From Lentzea xinjiangensis (lineage in GTDB: Bacteria; Actinomycetota; Actinomycetes; Mycobacteriales; Pseudonocardiaceae): a stretch of 45,414 bases of DNA. The stretch is taken from the NCBI RefSeq assembly GCF_900110955.1, contig NZ_FOFR01000037.1:1-45414 (forward strand), written 5' to 3'. The position numbers and the translations under genes were made by a program. Of the stretch, positions 14,780-32,277 are shown piece by piece; position 1 is the stretch's first letter; the number at the start of each line of letters is the position of its first letter. Below the pieces are notes generated by a model. That model saw nothing but the letters and a program-made list of their open reading frames with translations. It was not told where the DNA came from and searched no databases.

Positions 14780-16080
14780 TGCCCGGCTTCGTGTGGAGCT
14801 GCGCCCGTTGTGCCGCGACGTTCCCGCCGGGCGGGGTGACCTACACCTGCCCGCGCTGCGGGGACGGCAGGCTCGGCATGGCCCTCTCCCCCGCCTCCGC
14901 CGCATCGGCCCGAGTGCGCACCGACGTGCCGACGATGTGGCGCTACGCCGACCTGCTGCCCCTGGCCGACTCTCCCGAGGTGCGCCGGGTGGCGACCGCG
15001 CTGCCGGTCGGCTGGACGCCGCTGCACGCGGTACCCCGGCTGGGTGCGGAGACCGGCGTCGCGGACCTGTGGCTGAAGAACGACGCGGCGAACCCCACCG
15101 GAGCGTTGAAGGACCGGGCCAGTTCCCTGGTCGTCGCGGCCGCGCTCGTGAGGGGCGAACAGGTGGTGGCGACGGCGTCGTCGGGCAACGCGGCGGCCTC
15201 GCTCGCCGGGGTCGCGGCCGCCACCGGCATCACCTGCGTGACGTTCGTGCCGACCGGCACGCCGCCGGCGAAGATCGCGCAGCTGTCGGTGCTCGGCGCG
15301 CGCGTGGTCGTGGTGTCCGGCTCTTACGAGGACGCGGTGGCGCTGTGCTGGTCGGCGTGCGTGGAGTGGGGCTGGTACTGCCGGAGCACCGGGGTGAACC
15401 CGTTCACCGCCGAGGGCAAGAAGACCGTGGCGCTGGAGATCTGCGAGCAGCTCGGGTGGTCGGTCCCGGACGCCGTGGTGGTGCCCGTCGGCGACGGCAA
15501 CATCATCACCGGCGTGCACCGCGGGTTCGCCGACGCGCTCGCCGCCGGCTGGATCTCCCGGCTGCCGCGCCTGATCGGCGTGCAGGCCGCGGGCGCGTCG
15601 GTGCTCGCCGAGGCGTGGCGGACCGGCGAGGACGCGCCGGTGGTGGTGCCCGGCCGCGGCGCCGGCACGATCGCCGACGGCATCGCGGTCGCCGACCCGC
15701 AGGACGCGCTGCGGGCGCTGGCCGCCGTGCGCACCACCGGCGGGACCATGACCACGGTCACCGAGGAGGAGATCCTTGTCGCCGTGCACCGCACCTCCGC
15801 CACGACCGGGGTGTTCCCCGAGCCGTCCAGCGCCACCGCGGTCGCCGCGTTGCCCGCGCTGCTCGCCGACGGTCACCTCGCTGCGGGCGAGCGGGTGGTG
15901 CTGATCAACACCGGCTCCGGGCTCAAGGCCGTGGACCGGGTGGCCGGGGCCGGCACGCCGGTGCTGCGCTGCGCGCCGTCCCTGCGCGAGCTGTCCTCGG
16001 TGCTCGGCGTCGGCGTGCGAAGCCCGTTGCCGGGGAACGAGCAGGGGTCTGGGCTGCTGCCCGGAAGCCGGACCGGTTGA
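14764..16080 (+). CDS. Threonine-synthase-like PLP enzyme with zinc ribbon
   Basis: GTG at 14764 with GGAGGT six bases upstream, overlapping the exporter gene; 438 residues. The N-terminus has two Cys pairs (CARC and CPRC) forming a zinc-ribbon-like segment. It is followed by the fold-type II PLP core: NPTGALKDRAS with the PLP lysine at about 116, SSGNAAASLAGVAAATG, VPVGDGNIITGVHRG and NTGSGLKAV. Threonine synthases convert O-phosphohomoserine to threonine; relatives in secondary metabolism make other beta/gamma-substituted amino acids. The cluster has a free Thr-type A enzyme next door, so dedicated supply of threonine or a close analogue is a plausible role. I cannot tell a true threonine synthase from a re-tasked one by motif alone. 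Confidence 0.8.
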   Translation: MPDHLMPGFVWSCARCAATFPPGGVTYTCPRCGDGRLGMALSPASAASARVRTDVPTMWRYADLLPLADSPEVRRVATALPVGWTPLHAVPRLGAETGVADLWLKNDAANPTGALKDRASSLVVAAALVRGEQVVATASSGNAAASLAGVAAATGITCVTFVPTGTPPAKIAQLSVLGARVVVVSGSYEDAVALCWSACVEWGWYCRSTGVNPFTAEGKKTVALEICEQLGWSVPDAVVVPVGDGNIITGVHRGFADALAAGWISRLPRLIGVQAAGASVLAEAWRTGEDAPVVVPGRGAGTIADGIAVADPQDALRALAAVRTTGGTMTTVTEEEILVAVHRTSATTGVFPEPSSATAVAALPALLADGHLAAGERVVLINTGSGLKAVDRVAGAGTPVLRCAPSLRELSSVLGVGVRSPLPGNEQGSGLLPGSRTG

Positions 16081-16097
16081 GCGCAGTGCGAGTCGCG

Positions 16098-16134
16098 AGG
16101 GCCTGAGCTCGGTGTGCGACCGGGCTCAGGCCCT
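16098..16134. terminator. 11-bp stem-loop after the plus-strand operon
   Basis: AGGGCCTGAGC (16098-16108) pairs with GCTCAGGCCCT (16124-16134) around a 15-nt loop, 17 bp after the TGA of the threonine-synthase-like gene. There is no U-tract, as is common for hairpin terminators in high-GC actinomycetes. Confidence 0.6.
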
Positions 16135-16222
16135 TGAGCGTGTGGAACTTGGGTGGCGCAACAACTCTCCCGGGTTGCGTGAGCCTGGTGTCCGCAGCGG
16201 CGGCTCGCTTGTGCTCCTGCGA

Positions 16223-16272
16223 CGACGAACTGCTCTCCGAATGCCGGACCGGCTTCGGAGAGCAGTTCGTCG
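16223..16272. terminator. Perfect 19-bp hairpin between convergent operons
   Basis: The arms at 16223-16241 and 16254-16272 are exact reverse complements over 19 bp, with a 12-nt loop that is itself partly self-complementary. It lies 24 bp beyond the stop of the large NRPS gene (minus) and about 140 bp beyond the plus operon. It most likely ends transcription from both sides. Confidence 0.75.
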
Positions 16273-16295
16273 CGGTCACCCCTTCTCCCGTGTGC

Positions 16296-26579
<10,284 letters not shown>

Positions 26580-26620
26580 CCGCGTCCTCGCTCGTGCTCG
26601 TGCGGTCTCGGGCGTTGGGG

Positions 26621-27652
26621 TCAGCGGTCCAGCAGGGTGCCGAGGTCCAGCTCGCGGGCCACGCGGAACACCTCGCCGGCGAGGGCGACGTCCTCGACCG
26701 CCATGCCGAACGGGTTCACCAGGATCGTCTGGTCGTCGGCGACGCGGCCGGGGCTCACGCCGGCGAACACCTCGCCCAGCTCGCCGTGCACCGCGGGCAC
26801 GCCCTGCCGGGGCACCTCGTCCGGGCCGGTCAGCTCGCCCGCGCGGTGCATCCGGCCGAGCAGGCGGTGGGTGTCGTCGCGCACCAGCGACCAGTCGTCG
26901 ACCAGCAGCAGGTCGCAGCCGGCGACCACGTCCGGGCCGACGTCGTCCAGCGACACGTTCACCACGACAGCCCCCTGGCGCAGCCAGGACATCTCGATGT
27001 AGGGCGTGGTCGTGGTGGTGCACGGCATGACCAGGTCCGCGCCGTCGACCGCGGCCCGCGCCGACCCGGCGACGACCGCGTGCACGCCGTGCGCGTCCAG
27101 GTGCGGGCGGAGCCGCTCGACGAAGGCCGCGGCCCTGGCCGGTACCTGGTCGAAGACGGCGAGCTCGGCGATGCCGTCGAGTCGTTCGGCGAGCAACCGC
27201 ACGTGGCTCTCGGCGATCACGCCGGAACCGATCACCGCGGCCGTCCGGGCACCGGGCCGCAGCAGCTCGGCGGCCGACGCGACGGACACCGCGGCGGTGC
27301 GCAGCGCGCTCACGTGAGCGGCGGCCATCAGGCAGGTGATCCGTCCGGTGTGGACGTCGAAGACCATCGTCAGCCCGCTCGCCCTGGGCAGGCCGTGGTC
27401 GACGTTGTCCAGGCTGGCGTTGATGACCTTGGTGCCCGCGGCGGGCTCGCGGCCGAGCACCATCGCCGGCATGTTGATGCTGCGCGCGGACGCGCCCGCC
27501 GGGGTGGTCCAGCCGAGGTAGGCCTCAGCGGGCAGCACGACCTCGTGCTTCGCGTGGCGCACCAGCACCTCGCGGATCACGGCGAGGGGGTCGAGCAGGT
27601 CGCACGCCTGCCGCGTCTGGGCTTCGGTGAGGTAGCGGATCGGGTCGCGCAT
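26621..27652 (-). CDS. sbnB: SbnB-type 2,3-diaminopropionate biosynthesis dehydrogenase
   Basis: ATG at 27652, 343 residues, in the ornithine cyclodeaminase/mu-crystallin superfamily. Seen: SINMPAMVLG, GTKVINASLDN, the Rossmann motif AAVIGSGVIAESHVR, MPCTTTTTPYIEMSWLRQG and NPFGMAVEDVALAGEV near the end. SbnB proteins oxidatively cleave N-(1-amino-1-carboxy-2-ethyl)-glutamate with NAD to give L-2,3-diaminopropionate and 2-oxoglutarate. The gene follows a SbnA homologue by a single base and precedes the terminal NRPS, so Dap is almost certainly a building block made on site. The pairing with SbnA rules out a plain ornithine cyclodeaminase role. Confidence 0.88.
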   Translation of the reverse strand: MRDPIRYLTEAQTRQACDLLDPLAVIREVLVRHAKHEVVLPAEAYLGWTTPAGASARSINMPAMVLGREPAAGTKVINASLDNVDHGLPRASGLTMVFDVHTGRITCLMAAAHVSALRTAAVSVASAAELLRPGARTAAVIGSGVIAESHVRLLAERLDGIAELAVFDQVPARAAAFVERLRPHLDAHGVHAVVAGSARAAVDGADLVMPCTTTTTPYIEMSWLRQGAVVVNVSLDDVGPDVVAGCDLLLVDDWSLVRDDTHRLLGRMHRAGELTGPDEVPRQGVPAVHGELGEVFAGVSPGRVADDQTILVNPFGMAVEDVALAGEVFRVARELDLGTLLDR

Positions 27653-27653
27653 G

Positions 27654-28709
27654 TCAGGCCTTTCCGAGGAAGCGCACCGGGTCGTGCGCAGGCGTCGGGC
27701 GCAGCAGGTCGTCGTGCAGCTCGATCCCCTCGCGGCGCAGGTAGTCGTCGTCGAACAGGGTCCGCAGGTAGTTCTCGCCGATGTCGGGGGCGATGCACAC
27801 GGGCCGGGTGATCTCGGGGTGGCGGACGAGGTGGTGGACGCACCCGGCGAGCACCGCGCCGCTGGACCCCCCGACCCGCAGCCCGCACCAGCGATCCAGC
27901 GCGCGGCAGAACGCGAACGCCTCCTCGTCGGTCACCATCTCGTGGCCGTCCACGGTGTCGGCGCGCAGGAAGTCCGACCGCCTGCTCGCCCCGATGCCCG
28001 AGAGCCTGCGCGCGCCGGGCCGGTTCTCGAACACCACCGAGCCGACCACGTCGACACCGATGACCCTGGTGGCCGGGCTCGCGGTCCGCAGGTGCTCCGA
28101 GACGCCCGCGATGGTGCCGCCGGTGGACACCGCGACGAACACGGCGTCCACCGCCCCGCCGGTCTGGCGCAGGATCTCCGGTCCGGTGCCGTCGCGGTGC
28201 GCGGCCGGGTTGGCGGGGTTGGCGTACTGGTTGGGCCAGACCGCGCCGGGGATCTCCCGGTGCAGCCGCGCCACGGTGTCCAGCCGCGTCAGCAGGTAGC
28301 CGCCGGTGTCGTCGGGCTCGGTGACCCGGTGCAGCAGCGCGCCGCGCTCCCGCATCCGCTCGGCCACCACCGGGGACAGCTTGGGGTCCACGACCGCGTG
28401 GAACGGCAGCCCCAGCTCGCCGGCGAGGTGGGCCAGGCTGACCCCGAGGTTGCCCGACGTGGACTCGACGATCGCCGACGCGCCGTCGAGCGCGTCCGGG
28501 CCGATCGACTCGAGCAGGCTCGCCGCGGTCCGGTCCTTGATGGAGCCGCAGGGGTTGTGCCCCTCCAGCTTCAGGCCGATCCAGCGGCGCGTCCCGGCGA
28601 TGTCGAGTCCGATGTGGACGATCGGGGTGTTGCCGACCGTCGCCCGGAACGCGCCGAGCACCTCGGCCGAGCTCCGCCGGCAGACGGTGGTGGCGCGGGC
28701 GTAGACCAT
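27654..28709 (-). CDS. sbnA: SbnA-type N-(2-amino-2-carboxyethyl)-L-glutamate synthase
   Basis: ATG at 28709 overlapping the MbtH gene's stop (TGATG); 351 residues. It has the cysteine-synthase-like fold-type II PLP layout: VGNTPIVHIG, the PLP lysine K58 in HNPCGSIKDRTA, the phosphate/substrate loop ESTSGNLGVSLAHLAGELG, the PLP-phosphate loop VSTGGTIAGVSEHLR and GGSSGAVLAG near the end. SbnA enzymes condense O-phosphoserine with glutamate; SbnB then releases Dap. The S-T-S-G-N motif and pairing with SbnB favour SbnA over O-acetylserine sulfhydrylase. Co-translation with MbtH and the NRPS genes indicates supply of Dap in step with peptide assembly. Confidence 0.9.
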   Translation of the reverse strand: MVYARATTVCRRSSAEVLGAFRATVGNTPIVHIGLDIAGTRRWIGLKLEGHNPCGSIKDRTAASLLESIGPDALDGASAIVESTSGNLGVSLAHLAGELGLPFHAVVDPKLSPVVAERMRERGALLHRVTEPDDTGGYLLTRLDTVARLHREIPGAVWPNQYANPANPAAHRDGTGPEILRQTGGAVDAVFVAVSTGGTIAGVSEHLRTASPATRVIGVDVVGSVVFENRPGARRLSGIGASRRSDFLRADTVDGHEMVTDEEAFAFCRALDRWCGLRVGGSSGAVLAGCVHHLVRHPEITRPVCIAPDIGENYLRTLFDDDYLRREGIELHDDLLRPTPAHDPVRFLGKA

Positions 28710-28918
28710 CAGTTCCCGTCCCCTGGGACGGCGGCCGTCGCGGCCATCTGCTCGCGCAGGCTACGGGGCCGCATGTCGACCCAGACCTCCTCGATCCGGG
28801 CGAGGCACTCGTCCTTGGTGCCCGCGGTGCCCTCGGCGGTCCAGCCGGCCGGGAGGTCCCTCCCGCGCGGCCAGATCGAGTACTGCTCCTGGGTGTTCAC
28901 CACGACTTGGTAGTCCAT
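28709..28918 (-). CDS. MbtH-like protein
   Basis: ATG at 28918 with GAGGAGG about eight bases upstream; 69 residues. It shows the MbtH signature: N-x-E/Q-x-Q-Y-S-I-W-P near the start (NTQEQYSIWPRGRDLPAGW), the central G-T-A-G-T-K-D-E-C-L segment, and the Trp/Asp/Met-Arg-Pro-x-S-L end (VWVDMRPRSLREQM). MbtH proteins bind adenylation domains and are needed for folding or activity of many of them. It sits between NRPS genes in one operon and probably serves several of the A domains here, including the free-standing one. No other MbtH gene is seen in the window. Confidence 0.95.
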   Translation of the reverse strand: MDYQVVVNTQEQYSIWPRGRDLPAGWTAEGTAGTKDECLARIEEVWVDMRPRSLREQMAATAAVPGDGN

Positions 28919-28947
28919 CTTCCAGTCCTCCTCAGGGGTCGGCCGGA

Positions 28948-31900
28948 TCAGCCGAGCAGGGGTTGCGACGCCAGCTCGGCGAGCGCGTCGTCGTCGGTCA
29001 TCGCCGACACGTCGGCCAGCACCGCGGCCTCGACGTGGTCGGCGACCTGGGCCAGCACGGTCCGGTCGAACATCAGGTTGGGCGCGAGCTCGGTGCCCAC
29101 CCGCGAGCCGATCTGCACCACGGCGCGGATCGCGAGCAACGAGTGGCCGCCGAGTGCGAAGAAGTCGTCGTGCGCGCCGACCCGCTCCACGCCGAGCACC
29201 TGGCACCACACCCCGGCGACCAGCTCCTCGACCGGGGTGCGCGGCGCGACGTAGGCGGCGCGCCGGGCCGAGGACTCGTCCGGCAGCGGTAGCTGCTTGC
29301 GGTCGAGCTTTCCGTTGGGGTTGCGGGGGAACTCCTCGAGCAGCAGCGCGGTGGACGGCACCGAGTAGCTGGGCAGCTGGCGCTTGAGGTGGTCCAGCAC
29401 CGAGGCCGGGGTGAGCACGGCGCCCGCGACCGGGACGGCGTACGCGACCAGCCTGCGGTCACCGGGGCTGGGCTCCCACACGCCGACGGCGCCGTCGTCG
29501 ACGTCGGGGTGCGTGTGCAGCGCGGCCTCGACCTCGCCGATCTCGATCCGCGCGCCGCGGATCTTGACCTGGCCGTCCACCCGGCCGACGTGCACGACCT
29601 GGCCGTCGGCGCGGACGTACCCGCGGTCGCCGGTGGCGTAGAGCCGCTCCCCCGGCCGGTGCGGGTTGGGCCGGAACGCGTCGGCCGTGCGGCGCGGGTC
29701 GCGCAGGTAGCCGCGGGCCAGGCCCGCGCCGCCGACGTGGATGTCACCGAGCACGTTGACCGGCACGGGCTCCAGGTGCTCGTCGAGCACGTAGGTCTGG
29801 CAGTTGTCGACCGGGAAGCCGATCGGCACCGGCACGCCCTCCGCGGTGTCGGTCCCGTCGCAGACGTGCAGCGACGAGTCGATGGACGCCTCGGTCATGC
29901 CCCAGGTGTTGTCCAGCGCGACGGTGTCGCCGAACCGGTCGCGGAAACGGCGGACCAGCTCGGCGCTGATCGCCTCGCCGCTGGAGAGCAGGGTGCGCAC
30001 CCTGGCGCTGATCTGCGCGCACTCGTCGTCGGTCATGGTGTCCAGGACCAGGCCGAGCATCCCCGGCACGAACTGGACGTGCACCGCGCCGTGGCGCAGG
30101 GTGGCCTCGATGATCGCCCTCGGGTCGCGGTGGCGGCCCGGTTCGAGCAGCGCCACCCGGCCGCCGGCCAGCAGCGGCCACAGCAGCTCCACGGCGGAGT
30201 CGCCGAAGGTCAGCGGCGTCTTGAGCAGCACGGCCTCACCGGGCCGCAGCCCGTGCGCGCGCTGCATCCACTGCATGCGGTTGGCCCAGCCGGCGTGCCG
30301 GCACATCACGCCCTTGGGCGCGCCGGTCGACCCCGAGGTGTAGAACACCGCGACCAGGTGTTCGGGCGTGACGCCCGTGTCGGGCGGCGTGTCCGGCTCG
30401 CCCGCGGCGGCCGCGAGGTCGGGGGTCAGCACGATCGGCTCGCTGCCCAGCTCGCGAACGGTGTCCGCGAGGTCGGGGCGCACCAGGCAGACGGGCGGGC
30501 GGGCGGAGTCGAGCAGCTGCCGCACGCGAGGCGCCGGCGCCTCGGTGCCGATCGGCAGGTAGGCACCGCCTGCCTTGAGGATGCCCATCAGCGCGGGCAG
30601 CAGCTGCACCGAGCGGTCCAGCAGCACGCCGACCGGCACGTCGGGCCCGACGCCGTGGCGGCGCAGCAGGTGCGCGATGCGGTTGGCGTGCAGGTCGAGG
30701 TCGCGGTAGGAAAGCTCGGCGTCGTCGCCGGAGACGGCGACCGCGTCCGGGGTGGCGGCGGCCTGGGCGGCGAAGAGCTCGTGCACGCAGGCCGCCTCGC
30801 GCGGGAACTCCGAGGCGTTGCGGGTGTGCAGCAGGGCGTGCCGCTCGTCGGCCGGCAGCAGCGGCAGCCGGCTCACCGGGCTGTCCGGGTCGGTGACGGC
30901 CGCGCGGAGCAGCACCTCGTAGCAGTGCTGCAGGCGGCGCACGGTGGCGACGTCGAACAGCGCGCCCCGATACTCCCAGAGCCCTTCCAGCTCGTCGCCG
31001 CGGTCGATGAGCGACAGGGTGAGGTCCAGCGCCGAGGAGTTGGTGAACACCTGCTCCGGGGTGACGGTCAGCCCGGACAGCGCCAGCGGGCACGCGGGGG
31101 TGTTGTGCAGCTGGAACATCACCTGCACCAGCCGCTGCCGGCCGGGGTCCCGCTGTGGCGCGAGGCGCTCGACGACCTGCTCGAACGGGACGTCCTCCCG
31201 GGAGTAGGAGTCCAGCGCCCCGTCGCGCACCCGCGCCACCAGCTCACCGAACGCGGGGTCGCCGGTGAGGTCGACCCGCAGCGGCAGGGTGTTGACGAAG
31301 AACCCGACGAGGCCCTCCAGCTCGGTGCGGGCCCGGCCGGCGGTGGGCGCCCCGATCACCATGTCGCTCTGGCCGCTGTGGCGCGACAGCAGCGTGCCGA
31401 ACGCGGCGAGCAGCACCATGAACGGCGACGCGGACCGCGCCTTGGCGAACGCGGCGACGGCGGCGACCAGGTCGGCGGGCAGCCTGTGCGCGAGCGTGCC
31501 ACCGCCGAAACCGCTGTCCGCGCGGGGTTTGCGGTCGAACGGCAGCGCGAGCGTGTCGGGCACACCGGCGAGCCGCTCAGCCACCTCGTCCACCGCGGAC
31601 TGGAAGGCCGGTCCGGTGCTCCGGGCCCTCTGCCAGGCCGCGTAGTCGCGGTACTGCACCGGCAGCGGGGCCAGCGGTGACGGCCGACCGGCGGCGAACG
31701 CGTCGTACAGCGCACCCAGCTCGCGGTTGAGCACCGACTCCGACCACCCGTCGGCGGCGATGTGGTGCGCGCACAGCAGCAGCAGGTGCTCGTCGGCGCC
31801 GAGCCGAGCCAGGTGCCAGCGGAACGGCGGTGCGGTGTCCAGCGCGAACGGCAGCTCGGCCGCCTCCCTGGCCCAGGCGCGCCCCGCGGCGAGCGGGTCA

Positions 31901-32277
31901 CCCGCGGCACTCAGGTCGTGCACCGGCGGGGCGGGCAGCGGCTCGGGCAGCGGTTCCTGCACGGCAACGCCCTCCACACCGTCCACAGTGGAGACGCGGT
32001 GCACGGTGCGCAGCACCGCGTGCCTGCGCTGCACCTCGGCGACGGCCTCGGCCAGCGCTGCGGTGTCCAGCGGCCCGGCGAGGTGGAAGGAGAACGCCAG
32101 GTTGCTCACCGAGCTGTTGGGCTCGAGCCGGTCGTAGAGCCACATCCGCTCCTGGCTGAACGACAACGGCACCGGCAGGTGCGGCGGCTGGTGCGGCAGC
32201 ACGTCGGCGCGGGCCTTGCCGTTGCGCCGGGCGAGCAGCCTGGCCTCCAGCTCGCCGCGTCGGGTCTGGTCGATCAC
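28948..32277 (-). CDS. NRPS module C-A-T, beta-amino-acid-like pocket
   Basis: GTG at 32277 overlapping the upstream stop by four bases; 1109 residues. The C domain (about 40-480) has HHIAADGWS near 173. The A domain (about 500-1000) has YTSGSTGAPKGV near 646, YATGDRGY and NPNGKLDRKQL. The T domain has GGHSLLAIRA near 1045. In the A4 region the normal F-D-x-S reads F-G-D-S, so the aspartate that holds the alpha-amino group has moved one place. By-eye code: G-D-V-Q-L-S-T-I-D-K. The beta-alanine code of bleomycin-type A domains (VDWVISLADK) also has D at the second place, S at the sixth and D at the ninth. I infer a beta-amino acid (beta-alanine, isoserine, or Dap via its beta-amine). The specificity is not proven. 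Confidence 0.9.
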   Translation of the reverse strand: MIDQTRRGELEARLLARRNGKARADVLPHQPPHLPVPLSFSQERMWLYDRLEPNSSVSNLAFSFHLAGPLDTAALAEAVAEVQRRHAVLRTVHRVSTVDGVEGVAVQEPLPEPLPAPPVHDLSAAGDPLAAGRAWAREAAELPFALDTAPPFRWHLARLGADEHLLLLCAHHIAADGWSESVLNRELGALYDAFAAGRPSPLAPLPVQYRDYAAWQRARSTGPAFQSAVDEVAERLAGVPDTLALPFDRKPRADSGFGGGTLAHRLPADLVAAVAAFAKARSASPFMVLLAAFGTLLSRHSGQSDMVIGAPTAGRARTELEGLVGFFVNTLPLRVDLTGDPAFGELVARVRDGALDSYSREDVPFEQVVERLAPQRDPGRQRLVQVMFQLHNTPACPLALSGLTVTPEQVFTNSSALDLTLSLIDRGDELEGLWEYRGALFDVATVRRLQHCYEVLLRAAVTDPDSPVSRLPLLPADERHALLHTRNASEFPREAACVHELFAAQAAATPDAVAVSGDDAELSYRDLDLHANRIAHLLRRHGVGPDVPVGVLLDRSVQLLPALMGILKAGGAYLPIGTEAPAPRVRQLLDSARPPVCLVRPDLADTVRELGSEPIVLTPDLAAAAGEPDTPPDTGVTPEHLVAVFYTSGSTGAPKGVMCRHAGWANRMQWMQRAHGLRPGEAVLLKTPLTFGDSAVELLWPLLAGGRVALLEPGRHRDPRAIIEATLRHGAVHVQFVPGMLGLVLDTMTDDECAQISARVRTLLSSGEAISAELVRRFRDRFGDTVALDNTWGMTEASIDSSLHVCDGTDTAEGVPVPIGFPVDNCQTYVLDEHLEPVPVNVLGDIHVGGAGLARGYLRDPRRTADAFRPNPHRPGERLYATGDRGYVRADGQVVHVGRVDGQVKIRGARIEIGEVEAALHTHPDVDDGAVGVWEPSPGDRRLVAYAVPVAGAVLTPASVLDHLKRQLPSYSVPSTALLLEEFPRNPNGKLDRKQLPLPDESSARRAAYVAPRTPVEELVAGVWCQVLGVERVGAHDDFFALGGHSLLAIRAVVQIGSRVGTELAPNLMFDRTVLAQVADHVEAAVLADVSAMTDDDALAELASQPLLG

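Noticed and set aside
26580..27023. N-terminal extension of the large NRPS frame
   Set aside because: The sequence is an out-of-frame reading of the SbnB gene; the C domain begins normally after the ATG at 26579.
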